A program made the position numbers and the translations under genes. 64,000 bases of DNA from the NCBI RefSeq assembly GCF_017654605.1, contig NZ_CP072113.1, positions 1,302,001 to 1,366,000 of the forward strand, written 5' to 3'. Shown here piece by piece: positions 42,922 to 53,065 of the stretch; position 1 is the stretch's first letter, and each line of letters begins with the position of its first letter. The notes under the pieces were generated by a model. The model searched no databases, was not told the DNA's origin, and was given only the letters and a program-made list of their open reading frames with translations. This DNA comes from Yimella sp. cx-51. Lineage in GTDB: Bacteria > Actinomycetota > Actinomycetes > Actinomycetales > Dermatophilaceae.

Positions 42922-44534
42922 ACACCACCCGGCTGCAGACGATCGCCGGTGCGGCCTCAGCGATCGCCGTGGTCACCCTCGCCAGCCGCCTGGTCGGTTT
43001 TGGCAGATGGCTGGTGTTCTCCCGTGAAGTCGGAGGCACGTGCGTCGGTCAGGCTTACGCGACCGCCAACCAGTTGCCGAACATCCTCTACGAGGTGGCC
43101 GCCGGGGGAGCGCTGGCTGCCGTTGTGGTGCCCCTGGTCGCGGGCGCCGTGGAGCGGGGTGACCAGCGCACCGCAGATCGCGTCGCTTCGGTGTTGCTCA
43201 CCTGGGCGGTCGCTGTGCTGCTGCCGTTGTCGGTGCTGCTTGCACTGCTTGCGGGGCCGCTCGCGCGACTGATGACCGGCGATGCGAGCCGAGGATGCTC
43301 CGGGATCGCAGGCCTGACCTCGATGATGCTCCTGGTCTTTGCACCGCAGGTGCTGCTGTACGGGGTCGGGGTGGTGTTGACCGGCGTCCTGCAGGCCCAC
43401 CGGCGGTTCGTCGCCGCCGCGGTCGCCCCGCTGCTGTCGAGCCTCGTGGTGATCGCCGCTTACCTGCTGTACGGCCGCCTTGCCGACAGCGCCCGGTTCG
43501 ATCGGTCGGGCGTCAACCCTGGTCAATCTGGTCTCGACGCTGAACGGTGGGTCTTGGCCGGAGGAACGACGCTCGGGGTCGTCGCGCTGAGCCTTCCGCT
43601 GCTTCTTCCGGTTGTCCGGGCCGGCGTGCGGCTGCGGCCCGCGCTTCGTCTACCCGCTGGGCTCGGTGCCCGTGCTGCGGGACTGGCCGGCGCGGGGCTT
43701 GCGGCGCTTCTGGCTCAGCAGTTTGCGGTGTTGGTCACGATCAACCTCGCCAACGACAAGGGCGCCACCGGAGCGATCAACGTCTACAACTACGTCCAGG
43801 CGATCTACGTCCTGCCCTACGCACTCCTGGCCGTGCCGATCGCGACCGCGGCCTTCCCCCGACTTGCTGGCGATGACGGCGATCGTGTGCTCGCGCGGGT
43901 CATGCCGCTGGTCGGTGCAGCCGGCGTGCTCGGAGCGGCCGTCCTCGTTGCTGTCGCGGCTCCCACGGGTGACTTCTTCACGCACCTGGATGCGCGCCCG
44001 GCCGCGATGACTGCGCTCACCCCAGCGCTGCTGGCCTATGCCCCGGGGCTGCTCGGGTTCAGCCTGGTGGCGCTGCTGAGCCGTGCCTTGTACGTGCGTG
44101 GTCGAGCGCTGTTGGCGGGTGGTTGTGTCGCGACGGGCTGGCTGCTGGCGGCGCTGATTCCGCTCCTGCTCCTGGGTGGTGTCACCGGCGATTCCTCCCG
44201 CACCCTGGTGGTGCTCGGCCTGGCCTCCTCGATCGGCATGAGTGTGTCGGCGCTACTCCTTGCCCTGATGGTGCGCGGCGCGTGGCCGGAGGCTCGCTTG
44301 GGGTCGGCGGTGCGCTCGTGGGTGCGTGCGCTTCTGGCAGCGACCGTCGCCGCTGTCGGCGGTGCGGGGGCCGCGTGGTTGTTAGGCTCTGCCACCGGTT
44401 CGCTGCTCACGTCCGCGCTCGTGGCCGTGGCAGCGGCGGTAGTCACCGTGGCGATCTTCGGGGTGATCGTGCGGGTGATCGACAAGCAGGCCGTCCAAGG
44501 CCTCATCGAGTCACAACGAAAGAGCAGGTCCTGA
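42918..44534 (+). CDS. MurJ/MviN-like lipid flippase (MOP superfamily)
   Basis: A 538-residue membrane protein with 13-14 hydrophobic segments. N-terminal VTLASRLVGFGRWLVFSREVG matches the MurJ family start, followed by ANQLPNILYEVAAGGALAAVVVP. MurJ flips lipid II; this second-type paralogue beside a MraY-like gene and a GT4 gene may flip another polyprenyl-linked glycan. There is no C-terminal pseudokinase region as in mycobacterial MviN. It starts at GTG 42918 and ends TGATG with the next gene. Confidence 0.85.
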   Translation: MNTTRLQTIAGAASAIAVVTLASRLVGFGRWLVFSREVGGTCVGQAYATANQLPNILYEVAAGGALAAVVVPLVAGAVERGDQRTADRVASVLLTWAVAVLLPLSVLLALLAGPLARLMTGDASRGCSGIAGLTSMMLLVFAPQVLLYGVGVVLTGVLQAHRRFVAAAVAPLLSSLVVIAAYLLYGRLADSARFDRSGVNPGQSGLDAERWVLAGGTTLGVVALSLPLLLPVVRAGVRLRPALRLPAGLGARAAGLAGAGLAALLAQQFAVLVTINLANDKGATGAINVYNYVQAIYVLPYALLAVPIATAAFPRLAGDDGDRVLARVMPLVGAAGVLGAAVLVAVAAPTGDFFTHLDARPAAMTALTPALLAYAPGLLGFSLVALLSRALYVRGRALLAGGCVATGWLLAALIPLLLLGGVTGDSSRTLVVLGLASSIGMSVSALLLALMVRGAWPEARLGSAVRSWVRALLAATVAAVGGAGAAWLLGSATGSLLTSALVAVAAAVVTVAIFGVIVRVIDKQAVQGLIESQRKSRS

Positions 44535-45619
44535 TGTCCGAGCGAGTGCTGCTCGTGGTCGGTACGGTCGCCGGCGGTGCCGGACGCCATGTGCACGATC
44601 TCGCCGCCGGTCTGGTCGAGCGTGGCCATACGGTGACGGTTGCGTGCCCGACCTCGGTCGGCGAGCAATTCGACTTCGGGGGAGTAGGTGCCCGGGTCGA
44701 ACGCATCGAGATCGCCGAGCGTCCCTCACCCACGCGGGACGCGCGCACCATGCGGGTGCTGCGCCGGATGACCAAGGTCGCTGATGTCGTCCACGCCCAC
44801 GGCGTCCGGGCCGGAGCGCTCGCCTGCCTGGCCACCAAGGCGACGCCGGTCGTCGTCACCCTGCACAACGCCAGGCCGACGCAGTCGGGGCTGTCCGGCG
44901 TCGCCTTCGACACCCTCGAACGTGTCGTCGCGCGTCAGGCGAATGTCGTGCTCTGCGTCTCCAGCGACCTGGTGCAGCGTGTGCGGGACGACGGGGCCAA
45001 GGACGTGCGCCTCGCCGTCGTGCCTGCGACTCCGTGGTCCGGCTCGACCGACGTGGACGCTGTACGTCACGAGTTCGGCGACGCACCAATGGTGCTCGTC
45101 GTCGGGCGACTTGCACCGCAGAAGCGGATCGACCACGCGATCGACGTGGCGCTGCACGTGCAGCAGGTGCGTCCGGACGTCCACTGGCTGATCGCTGGCG
45201 AGGGGCCGGAACGAGAGTCGCTGCAGGCTCGCATCGATGAATCGGGCGCACCGGTGCGGCTGCTGGGGCATCGCGCTGATGTGCACGATCTGCTGGCAGC
45301 GGCGCAGGTCGTCGTCTCCACCGCACAGTGGGAAGGGCAGCCGGTCTGGTTGCAGGAGGCCCTCCAGGCGGGGCGGGCCATCGTGGCGACCGAGGTGGGT
45401 GGCACCGCTGATGTCGTGGCCGACGCAGCCGTCCTGGTGCCCTTCGGTGAAATCGACACGCTGCAGCAGAAGGTGACCGAAATGCTCGACGATGCGGGGC
45501 TTCGGAGTGAGTTCGAAGGTCGTGCGCTGGAGCGAGCAACCCAACTGCCGACTGAGTCGGACGCACTCGATGAGATCGAAAAGGTGTACCGCGGACTCAG
45601 CGCCGAGAACAACGCGTAG
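44534..45619 (+). CDS. GT4-family glycosyltransferase
   Basis: A 361-residue GT-B retaining transferase. The N-terminal glycine-rich acceptor loop is VVGTVAGGAGRHVHDLAAGL. The C-terminal nucleotide-sugar domain begins at MVLVVGRLAPQKRIDHAI and contains LLGHRADVHDLLAAAQVVV. The E-x7-E-type segment is WEGQPVWLQEALQAGRAIVATEVGG. No membrane span. It is coupled to the MurJ-like gene and probably acts at the cytoplasmic face. Donor and acceptor are unknown. Confidence 0.88.
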   Translation: MSERVLLVVGTVAGGAGRHVHDLAAGLVERGHTVTVACPTSVGEQFDFGGVGARVERIEIAERPSPTRDARTMRVLRRMTKVADVVHAHGVRAGALACLATKATPVVVTLHNARPTQSGLSGVAFDTLERVVARQANVVLCVSSDLVQRVRDDGAKDVRLAVVPATPWSGSTDVDAVRHEFGDAPMVLVVGRLAPQKRIDHAIDVALHVQQVRPDVHWLIAGEGPERESLQARIDESGAPVRLLGHRADVHDLLAAAQVVVSTAQWEGQPVWLQEALQAGRAIVATEVGGTADVVADAAVLVPFGEIDTLQQKVTEMLDDAGLRSEFEGRALERATQLPTESDALDEIEKVYRGLSAENNA

Positions 45620-45630
45620 ACTGACAGCCC

Positions 45631-47316
45631 GTGGCGGACCAGACGAAGCACATCTTTGTGACCGGAGGCGTCGCCTCCTCTCTCGGCAAGGGCCTGACGG
45701 CCTCGAGCCTCGGGCATCTGTTGGGGGCTCGCGGCCTCCGGGTGACGATGCAGAAGCTCGACCCGTACATCAATGTCGATCCCGGCACGATGAATCCGTT
45801 CCAGCACGGCGAGGTGTTCGTCACCGATGACGGCGCCGAGACCGACCTCGACATCGGTCACTACGAGCGCTTCCTCGACGTCAATCTCGCCGGTAGCGCG
45901 AATGTCACCACCGGCGGCGTCTACAGCCGGGTGATCGCCAAGGAGCGCCGCGGTGAATACCTCGGCGACACCGTGCAGGTCATCCCGCACGTCACCAACG
46001 AGATCAAGGAACAGATGCGGGCCCAGGCCGGCCCTGACGTCGACCTCATCATCACCGAGATCGGTGGCACCGTCGGCGACATCGAATCGCTGCCCTTCCT
46101 CGAAGCTGCTCGGCAGGTGCGCCAGGATCTCGGCCGCGACAACGTCTTCTTCCTGCACGTCTCACTGGTGCCCTATCTCGCGCCCAGTGGTGAGCTGAAG
46201 ACCAAGCCCACCCAGCACAGCGTGGCCGCTCTGCGCCAGGTCGGCATCCAGCCCGATTCCCTTGTGCTGCGGGCCGATCGGGAGATCCCGGACTCAATCA
46301 AGAAGAAGATCGCGCTCATGTGCGATGTCGACATGGAGGCTGTTGCCGCCGCCGTCGATGCGCCGAGCATCTACGACATTCCCAAGGTCATCCACGGCGA
46401 AGGTCTGGACGCCTACGTGATCCGCCGCCTCGGGCTGCCCTTCCGAGACGTCAACTGGACCTCCTGGGACGGTCTGCTGCAGCGGGTGCACAACCCCGAG
46501 CACGAGGTGCAGGTCGCGCTGGTCGGTAAGTACATCGACCTGCCCGATGCCTACCTGTCGGTGACCGAGGCGCTGCGTGCCGGCGGCTTCCATCACGATG
46601 CACGCGTGAAGATCCGCTGGGTGGCCAGCGACGACTGCGCCACCGACGCCGGTGCGCACAGGGCCCTCGGCGGCGTCGACGCGGTGCTGGTGCCGGGTGG
46701 GTTCGGCATTCGCGGCATCGAAGGCAAACTGGGCGCCCTGAAGTGGGCCCGTGAGCACGGTGTGCCGACGCTGGGCATCTGCCTCGGCTTGCAGTGCATG
46801 GTCATCGAGTACGCGCGCAATGTCGCCGGTATCGATGCTGCTTCGTCGACGGAGTTCGACCCCGACACCAAAGCGCCGGTCATCGCCACGATGGAGGAGC
46901 AGAAGAGCTTCGTCGAAGGCGCCGGAGACCTTGGCGGCACCATGCGCCTTGGTGCGCAAGAGGCCAAGCTGGTCCCCGGATCGGTCGTCGCGCAGACCTA
47001 CGGTGCCGAAATGGTCACCGAGCGTCACCGGCACCGTTACGAGGTCAACAACGACTACCTGTCGCAACTGTCCGAGGCCGGACTCGTGTTCAGCGGCACG
47101 CACCCTGAGTGGGGTCTGGTGGAGTTCGTCGAATTGCCCACGGACGTCCACCCGTACTACGTCTCCACCCAGGCGCACCCGGAGTTCAAGTCGCGGCCCA
47201 ACCGCGCCCACCCGTTGTTCGCCGGACTGATCGGTGCTGCGATCGATGCCCAGCGGGCATCGCGGCTGGTCGAGGTGGAGCGTCCGCGGTCGACCGAAGA
47301 CGTTGCGGCACAGTAG
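45631..47316 (+). CDS. pyrG: CTP synthase
   Basis: Glutamine-dependent amination of UTP to CTP (561 residues). The N-terminal synthetase domain opens with [20 protein letters not shown] (P-loop) and has [15 protein letters not shown]. The C-terminal class I glutaminase has nucleophile Cys384 in [10 protein letters not shown] and the His/Glu pair near HPEF. GTG 45631 follows the GT4 stop by 11 nt. A TAGACT 8 nt upstream of the GTG could be a -10 for a near-leaderless transcript. Confidence 0.96.
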   Translation: MADQTKHIFVTGGVASSLGKGLTASSLGHLLGARGLRVTMQKLDPYINVDPGTMNPFQHGEVFVTDDGAETDLDIGHYERFLDVNLAGSANVTTGGVYSRVIAKERRGEYLGDTVQVIPHVTNEIKEQMRAQAGPDVDLIITEIGGTVGDIESLPFLEAARQVRQDLGRDNVFFLHVSLVPYLAPSGELKTKPTQHSVAALRQVGIQPDSLVLRADREIPDSIKKKIALMCDVDMEAVAAAVDAPSIYDIPKVIHGEGLDAYVIRRLGLPFRDVNWTSWDGLLQRVHNPEHEVQVALVGKYIDLPDAYLSVTEALRAGGFHHDARVKIRWVASDDCATDAGAHRALGGVDAVLVPGGFGIRGIEGKLGALKWAREHGVPTLGICLGLQCMVIEYARNVAGIDAASSTEFDPDTKAPVIATMEEQKSFVEGAGDLGGTMRLGAQEAKLVPGSVVAQTYGAEMVTERHRHRYEVNNDYLSQLSEAGLVFSGTHPEWGLVEFVELPTDVHPYYVSTQAHPEFKSRPNRAHPLFAGLIGAAIDAQRASRLVEVERPRSTEDVAAQ

Positions 47317-47322
47317 AAGTCT

Positions 47323-47973
47323 ATGACCCAGCAGCTTCCGGACGACTTTGCAGACCGGCATTCACCGGCTCCGGTTCGGGCGCGCCACACGGCCTTCAAG
47401 GGGTACGTGTGGGACGTCGTCACCGACGAGGTCGACCTGGGTGCAGGTGGTGTCGTCAGCCGCGACTACGTGCAGCACACCGGAGCGGTCGCGGTGGTCG
47501 CGCTGCGTGGTGAGCCCGGTGCTGAAGAGGTCGTGCTCATCCAGCAGTACCGCCATCCGGTCGGCACCTACGACTGGGAGATTCCGGCCGGGCTGCTCGA
47601 CGTGCCGGGGGAGGACCCCCACGCTGCGGCCGCGCGTGAACTGGCCGAAGAAGCTCAGCTCGGCGCTCGTGAGTGGGCCGTGTTGGTCGACCTGTTCACC
47701 TCACCTGGTGGCATCTCGGAGAACCTGCGAGTTTTCCTCGCGCGGGACGTCTTCCCTTTCACTGCAGAGGGATTCGTCGCCGCCGGAGAAGAGCACGAGA
47801 TGCCCGTCGGCTGGATCTCGCTCGATACAGCCGCGACGGCTGCGCTCGAGGGACGTATGCACAACGCGGTGGCGATCGCCGCTATCTTGGCGGCGCTCCG
47901 CGCGCGTGACAATGGTTTCGCCGGGCTGCGTCCGGCAGATGCTCCGTGGCCGGAGCATCCGGCGTACCGCTGA
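47323..47973 (+). CDS. NUDIX hydrolase, ADP-ribose pyrophosphatase type
   Basis: A 216-residue Nudix enzyme. The box runs from GLLDVPGEDPHAAAARE to ELAEEAQLGA, containing the REx2EE core with the Mg-binding glutamates. The preceding VLIQQYRHPVGTYDWEIPAG and the N-terminal swapped strands are typical of dimeric ADP-ribose diphosphatases (Rv1700-like). It follows pyrG by 6 nt as in mycobacteria. Confidence 0.92.
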   Translation: MTQQLPDDFADRHSPAPVRARHTAFKGYVWDVVTDEVDLGAGGVVSRDYVQHTGAVAVVALRGEPGAEEVVLIQQYRHPVGTYDWEIPAGLLDVPGEDPHAAAARELAEEAQLGAREWAVLVDLFTSPGGISENLRVFLARDVFPFTAEGFVAAGEEHEMPVGWISLDTAATAALEGRMHNAVAIAAILAALRARDNGFAGLRPADAPWPEHPAYR

Positions 47974-47984
47974 AAGGTGATGCA

Positions 47985-49133
47985 GTGCAACGGGTTTCGA
48001 GGCGTGGCCAGGTACCTCCGTTCCATGTGATGGAGCTCGTCGCGGCGGCGACCAGGCGGCAGCAGACCCATGGCGACGCCATCATGTTGTGCGTTGGTCA
48101 GCCGTCGACTCCGGCGCCCGACCCGGTGCGTCGAGAGGTCGAGCGGGTGCTCGACACCCACACACTCGGCTACACCGAGGCGCGTGGCACCCGTCAACTG
48201 CGCACGGCCATCAGTGACCACTACGCCCGTCATTACCACTTGTCGGTCGACCCCGACGAGATCGTGGTCAGCAACGGCAGTTCGGGCGGGTTCAGCACCG
48301 TCCTGCTTGCGGCCTTCGAGGCCGGTGCTCGCATAGCGATGACCCGCCCGGGATATCCCGCGTACCGCAACACCGTGCGTGCGCTGGGATGCGAGCCGGT
48401 CGAGGTGGTGTGTGGCCCGGAGACGCGCTTCCAGCCGTCCGTGGAGCAGTTGGAGGCGCTGCCCGAACGTATCGACGGGCTCATCATCGCCAGCCCGGCC
48501 AATCCCACCGGCACGATCATCGGTGCTGACGAACTCGCTGCCATCGCGGCGTGGTGCGAGGCGAACGACGTCCTGCTGCTCTCGGACGAGATCTACCACG
48601 GCATCGGTTACGGACGCCCGATGTCGACCGCCTGGGCCACCTCGCGCAACGCGGTCGTCATGGGTTCGGTGAGCAAGTTCCACTCGATGACCGGTTGGCG
48701 TCTCGGCTGGAACCTGTTGCCAGCACACCTGACGAGGCCCGTCGAACTGCTGCAGGGCAACTTGTCGATCTGCGCGCCCGCCGTCTCCCAAGCCGGTGCC
48801 GTCGCGGCCTTCACTCCCGAATCCGAGAGCGAGTTGGTCGGGCACGTCGAGCGGTACGCCCGCAACCGCGAGGTCGTGCTGCAGCGTCTGCCCGAACTCG
48901 GCGTCACCTCGTTCGCCCCGCCAGACGGCGCCTTCTACGCCTACTGCGACATCAGTCACCTGACCGACGATTCGCAGCAATGGTGCCTCGACGTGCTCGA
49001 CCGCACGGGTGTGGCGCTCGCTCCCGGAATCGACTTCGACCCGGTCGACGGCAACCGCTTCATGCGGCTGTCGTTCTGCGGCTCGACGGAACAGTTGAAC
49101 GAGGCGTTCGACCGTTTGGCTACGGTCGTGTGA
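47985..49133 (+). CDS. Class I/II PLP-dependent aminotransferase
   Basis: A 382-residue fold-type I transaminase. GYTEARGTRQLR and SNGSSGGFSTVL bind substrate and PLP phosphate. ASPANPTGTII and LLSDEIYHGIGYG (PLP-ring Asp) follow. The Schiff-base Lys231 lies in GSVSKFHSMTGWRLGW, and the C-terminal Arg in FMRLSF binds the carboxylate. GTG 47985 with AAAGGTG upstream is preferred over an earlier in-frame start inside the NUDIX gene. It takes the place of xerD in the mycobacterial order. The substrate cannot be fixed. Confidence 0.88.
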   Translation: MQRVSRRGQVPPFHVMELVAAATRRQQTHGDAIMLCVGQPSTPAPDPVRREVERVLDTHTLGYTEARGTRQLRTAISDHYARHYHLSVDPDEIVVSNGSSGGFSTVLLAAFEAGARIAMTRPGYPAYRNTVRALGCEPVEVVCGPETRFQPSVEQLEALPERIDGLIIASPANPTGTIIGADELAAIAAWCEANDVLLLSDEIYHGIGYGRPMSTAWATSRNAVVMGSVSKFHSMTGWRLGWNLLPAHLTRPVELLQGNLSICAPAVSQAGAVAAFTPESESELVGHVERYARNREVVLQRLPELGVTSFAPPDGAFYAYCDISHLTDDSQQWCLDVLDRTGVALAPGIDFDPVDGNRFMRLSFCGSTEQLNEAFDRLATVV

Positions 49134-49410
49134 TGAGCGCCAACGCGCAGCCAGCTGGTCAATGATCGGCTCCCAGCCATTGGCGCCCAGGAAGTTGTCT
49201 CCGCCGGTGAACCGGCCCACATGATCAATCGTCCACTGGCGGTCTCGTCGGCGAAGTAGATGCTGTCTGCCGCTGGAGTCATGCACACATGGAACACCTC
49301 ATATACCGCACAGCGGGTGGTTTCCGCAGCGCCAGCAACGATCTGTGGGTAGTGCAAATTCAGCTGTGGAGATCGTCCGCAGACTCGGGGCTCGCTGCAC
49401 TCTGGTGCGC
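49134..49410. other. Intergenic region, possible decayed sequence
   Basis: About 277 nt with no intact gene. On the minus strand, two frames give protein-like pieces: HVGRFTGGDNFLGANGWEP in one and DSIYFADETASGRLIMW in another, which suggests a frameshifted remnant. The evidence is weak. Confidence 0.3.
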
Positions 49411-49833
49411 ATGAGCTTCCATGACCTTCCCGACAGCTGGAGCAAGACTCCGATCACCGAGTCGAATCTGTGCGATGTGTTCGATCTCTTCGTCAGCTTC
49501 GAGGACCGCGTCCGCGGATCGATCATTTTGCTCGTGCTCGACGAGTTCGATCGCATCCGTCAACCGATCGTGATCGGCGACGTGCCGCACGACGCCGGCG
49601 AGCCGCCGTGGATCTTCCTCGACCAGCTCAGCGATCTGATGGACCGTGTCGGTGGCACGGTGCTCTTCGCCCGCGGACGCATGGGCCCGGCGCTGTTGAG
49701 CGCTGCAGACCTACGCTGGCAGCAGTGGATCGCCGAGACCTTCGGCGACCGGCTCCGCGGGTGCTACCTCGCCACGGAGGATGAGGTCACCGCGTACGAG
49801 AACTGCGGCTTCGACGCCGACCTCGCAAGCTGA
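49411..49833 (+). CDS. Hypothetical protein
   Basis: I do not recognise this gene. ATG 49411 gives a 140-residue, mildly acidic soluble protein with a predicted alternating strand/helix pattern. The stretch GSIILLVLDEFDRIRQPIVIGD looks like two core strands, with FLDQLSDLMDRVGGTVLFARGR and a C-terminal CYLATEDEVTAYENCGFD. There is no signal peptide. It lies at a break in synteny, facing an aldo/keto reductase. The in-frame extension to 49345 is an alternative start. Confidence 0.6.
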   Translation: MSFHDLPDSWSKTPITESNLCDVFDLFVSFEDRVRGSIILLVLDEFDRIRQPIVIGDVPHDAGEPPWIFLDQLSDLMDRVGGTVLFARGRMGPALLSAADLRWQQWIAETFGDRLRGCYLATEDEVTAYENCGFDADLAS

Positions 49834-49855
49834 ACCGGCGGGTGGCCGAGAGCGA

Positions 49856-50812
49856 TCAGCGGGCCGCGTCCAACCGATCCACGAAGCCGCTCAGGTCAAG
49901 ACGTGCAGCAGCCATTGCTTCGTCGAGTTGGGTCACCGAGGAGACACCGGCGATCGGCCGGATGCTCGGTCGGCTGTGCATCAACCACGACAACACCACC
50001 TGCCCTCGGGTGGCGCCCAGTTCATCTGCCACTTCGGTCAGGGCCGCAAGCCGAGCAGTGCTGCCCGGGTGGTCGTAGGCGTCCGGGAACGGGCGATCGT
50101 CCCGGTCGTAGCTGCCCTGGACGAGCGGCGAGTAGGCCCACAGTTCGAGTTCGGGGTACTCGGTCACGTAGTCGATCGTCTCGTCAGTGACAAAGCCGAA
50201 CCGGTGGTCCTTACCCGGTACGGCGACGTCGTGGCGCGGACGCAGGTAGGACGTCGTCAGTTGAAGTGCGGTGAACGGCTCATGATTCTTTGCCTCAGCA
50301 ATCGCCCGTGCCCGCTCCACTCGCCACGTCGGGTGGTTCGAGATACCCAGCCGCTTCACCCGACCATCCGCGACGGCGGCGCCAAAGGCTTCGACGGTAT
50401 CGCTCAACTCGACATTCCGGTCTTCGCCGTGCGCCCAGTAGAGGTCGACTGTGTCGACCTGAAGCCGCTCCAGGCTGCGTGACAGCTCGCGCTCAATCAC
50501 CGCTGCAGACAGTCCTTCGACGACGTCGAACTGGCCGGCTACGGTCGGCTCCTGGCCCACTTTGGTCGCAATGACAAGTTCGTCTCGCAGGCCCGGGTTT
50601 GCCGCGAGCCAGCGTCCGATGATTTCTTCGCTCTGGCCGCCTGCTCCGCTCGGATTTGCCCAGAAGGCATAGCAATTGGCGGTGTCGATGGTGCGGCCAC
50701 CGAGTGCGACGAATCGGTCGAGCAGCGCGAACGACGTGGCCTCGTCGGTCTTGGTGCCGAAGTACATCGTGCCGAGGACGAGATCGCTGGGGGAGGGCAT
50801 GTGATCAGGCAT
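49856..50812 (-). CDS. Aldo/keto reductase
   Basis: A 318-residue (beta/alpha)8 NADPH-dependent oxidoreductase. The catalytic tetrad is visible: Asp43 and Tyr48 in TIDTANCYAF, Lys84 in VIATKVG, and His128 in LYWAHGED. The C-terminal cofactor segment is IRPIAGVSSVTQLDEAM. It is a single gene on the minus strand, downstream of argG with about 100 bp and a terminator between. The physiological substrate is unknown. Confidence 0.9.
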   Translation of the reverse strand: MPDHMPSPSDLVLGTMYFGTKTDEATSFALLDRFVALGGRTIDTANCYAFWANPSGAGGQSEEIIGRWLAANPGLRDELVIATKVGQEPTVAGQFDVVEGLSAAVIERELSRSLERLQVDTVDLYWAHGEDRNVELSDTVEAFGAAVADGRVKRLGISNHPTWRVERARAIAEAKNHEPFTALQLTTSYLRPRHDVAVPGKDHRFGFVTDETIDYVTEYPELELWAYSPLVQGSYDRDDRPFPDAYDHPGSTARLAALTEVADELGATRGQVVLSWLMHSRPSIRPIAGVSSVTQLDEAMAAARLDLSGFVDRLDAAR

Positions 50813-50872
50813 AGACGGACCTTCCGAGGTGATCGTGGTTGGCCGGTGTTGTTCGTCTCGGCGGGTTTCGAC

Positions 50873-50902
50873 CCCTGCTCCTTCGTGCCTCAGGAGCGGG
50901 GC
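50873..50902 (-). terminator. argG terminator
   Basis: CCCC-T-GCTCCT (50873-50883) pairs with AGGAGC-GGGG (50893-50902) with one bulged T and a 9-nt loop. It lies 17 nt beyond the argG stop. Confidence 0.65.
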
Positions 50903-50918
50903 TCAACCAGCGTGGGCG

Positions 50919-52385
<1,467 letters not shown>

Positions 52386-52402
52386 TCACGGATACTGCAA
52401 GG

Positions 52403-52792
52403 GTGTCCGATCTCCACTGCCCGATGTGTCCTTGCGACTCGCTGCTTCCGTACGACGCTTGCTGCGGCCCGCTGTTGTCGACCGATCGTCTCGCCTCCAC
52501 AGCGGAGGAGTTGATGCGGTCGCGCTACACGGCTTATTTCTACGGCAATCGCGAACACCTATGGCGCACATGGCATCCCAAGACGCGTCCGGAGCTGGTC
52601 ACGGTGGATCCAGCGACCGAATGGACTGGCTTGACCGTCCACGACACCGTCGGTGGGGGAGCAGGTGACGATCACGGCGTGGTCGAGTTCACGGCCACCT
52701 ACAAGGGCGGTTTCGTGCACGAACGCAGCACTTTCGCGCGGCGGGCGGGCCGCTGGTTCTATGTGGAGGACGAACGGGCGCACGCAGGCTGA
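52403..52792 (+). CDS. YchJ-family SEC-C-motif protein (UPF0225)
   Basis: A 129-residue protein with an N-terminal Cys cluster CPMCPCDSLLPYDACCGPLL, a SEC-C-like zinc site, and the NTF2-like YchJ body (LMRSRYTAYFYGNREHLWRTW, VEFTATYKGG, HERSTFARRAGRWFYV). Function unknown. It is divergent from argG, with about 65 bp between the starts. The start is GTG 52403. Confidence 0.85.
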   Translation: MSDLHCPMCPCDSLLPYDACCGPLLSTDRLASTAEELMRSRYTAYFYGNREHLWRTWHPKTRPELVTVDPATEWTGLTVHDTVGGGAGDDHGVVEFTATYKGGFVHERSTFARRAGRWFYVEDERAHAG

Positions 52793-52822
52793 ATGAGTTC
52801 GCGCCTGCGGTGCAACCTGCCC

Positions 52823-52828
52823 TAGCAT
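52823..52828 (+). promoter_or_regulatory. Candidate -10 of the aspS promoter
   Basis: TAGCAT at 52823-52828 would place the transcript start near 52835, just before the structured leader. No good -35 is seen. Confidence 0.3.
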
Positions 52829-52834
52829 TGGCAC

Positions 52835-53065
52835 CGTTCGTGGTGGCGGCGTGACGCCCCGCCAGATCCCAGCCGAGATCGCTGAGGTCAGCTGCGAGAC
52901 GCGCGTCCGGCGTACCGACGAGAGGCCGGGCGATCTGTCCGGCGAAGGTGTGGTGGCACCGCGATCTGGCCCCCGCCCACACCTCCCGGGCCGCTGTTCC
53001 TCACCAGGAACCGCGGATTCCCGCAGTTCCTTCACGGGTGAGGACCCGACCCGAAAGGAACGAAC
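52835..53065 (+). promoter_or_regulatory. Putative tRNA-Asp-responsive T-box leader with SD-sequestering hairpins, upstream of aspS
   Basis: AGGTGTGG (52946-52953) pairs perfectly with CCACACCT (52977-52984). Between them are a 7-nt TGGCACC bulge (52954-52960) and a 3-bp GCG/CGC helix (52961-52963 with 52974-52976). This is the T-box antiterminator form, with GGTGGCACCGCG matching the consensus. UGGC fits an acceptor end GCCA, and tRNA-Asp has discriminator G73. Downstream, GTTCCT (52996-53001), AGGAAC (53006-53011), GTTCCTT (53026-53032) and AAGGAAC (53055-53061) can pair 1:2 plus 3:4, hiding the Shine-Dalgarno, or 2:3, freeing it. Candidate specifier GACs are at 52853-52855 (9-nt loop of a 5-bp stem) and 52917-52919. 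It is probably translational; the tRNA-binding stem is not resolved. Confidence 0.72.
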
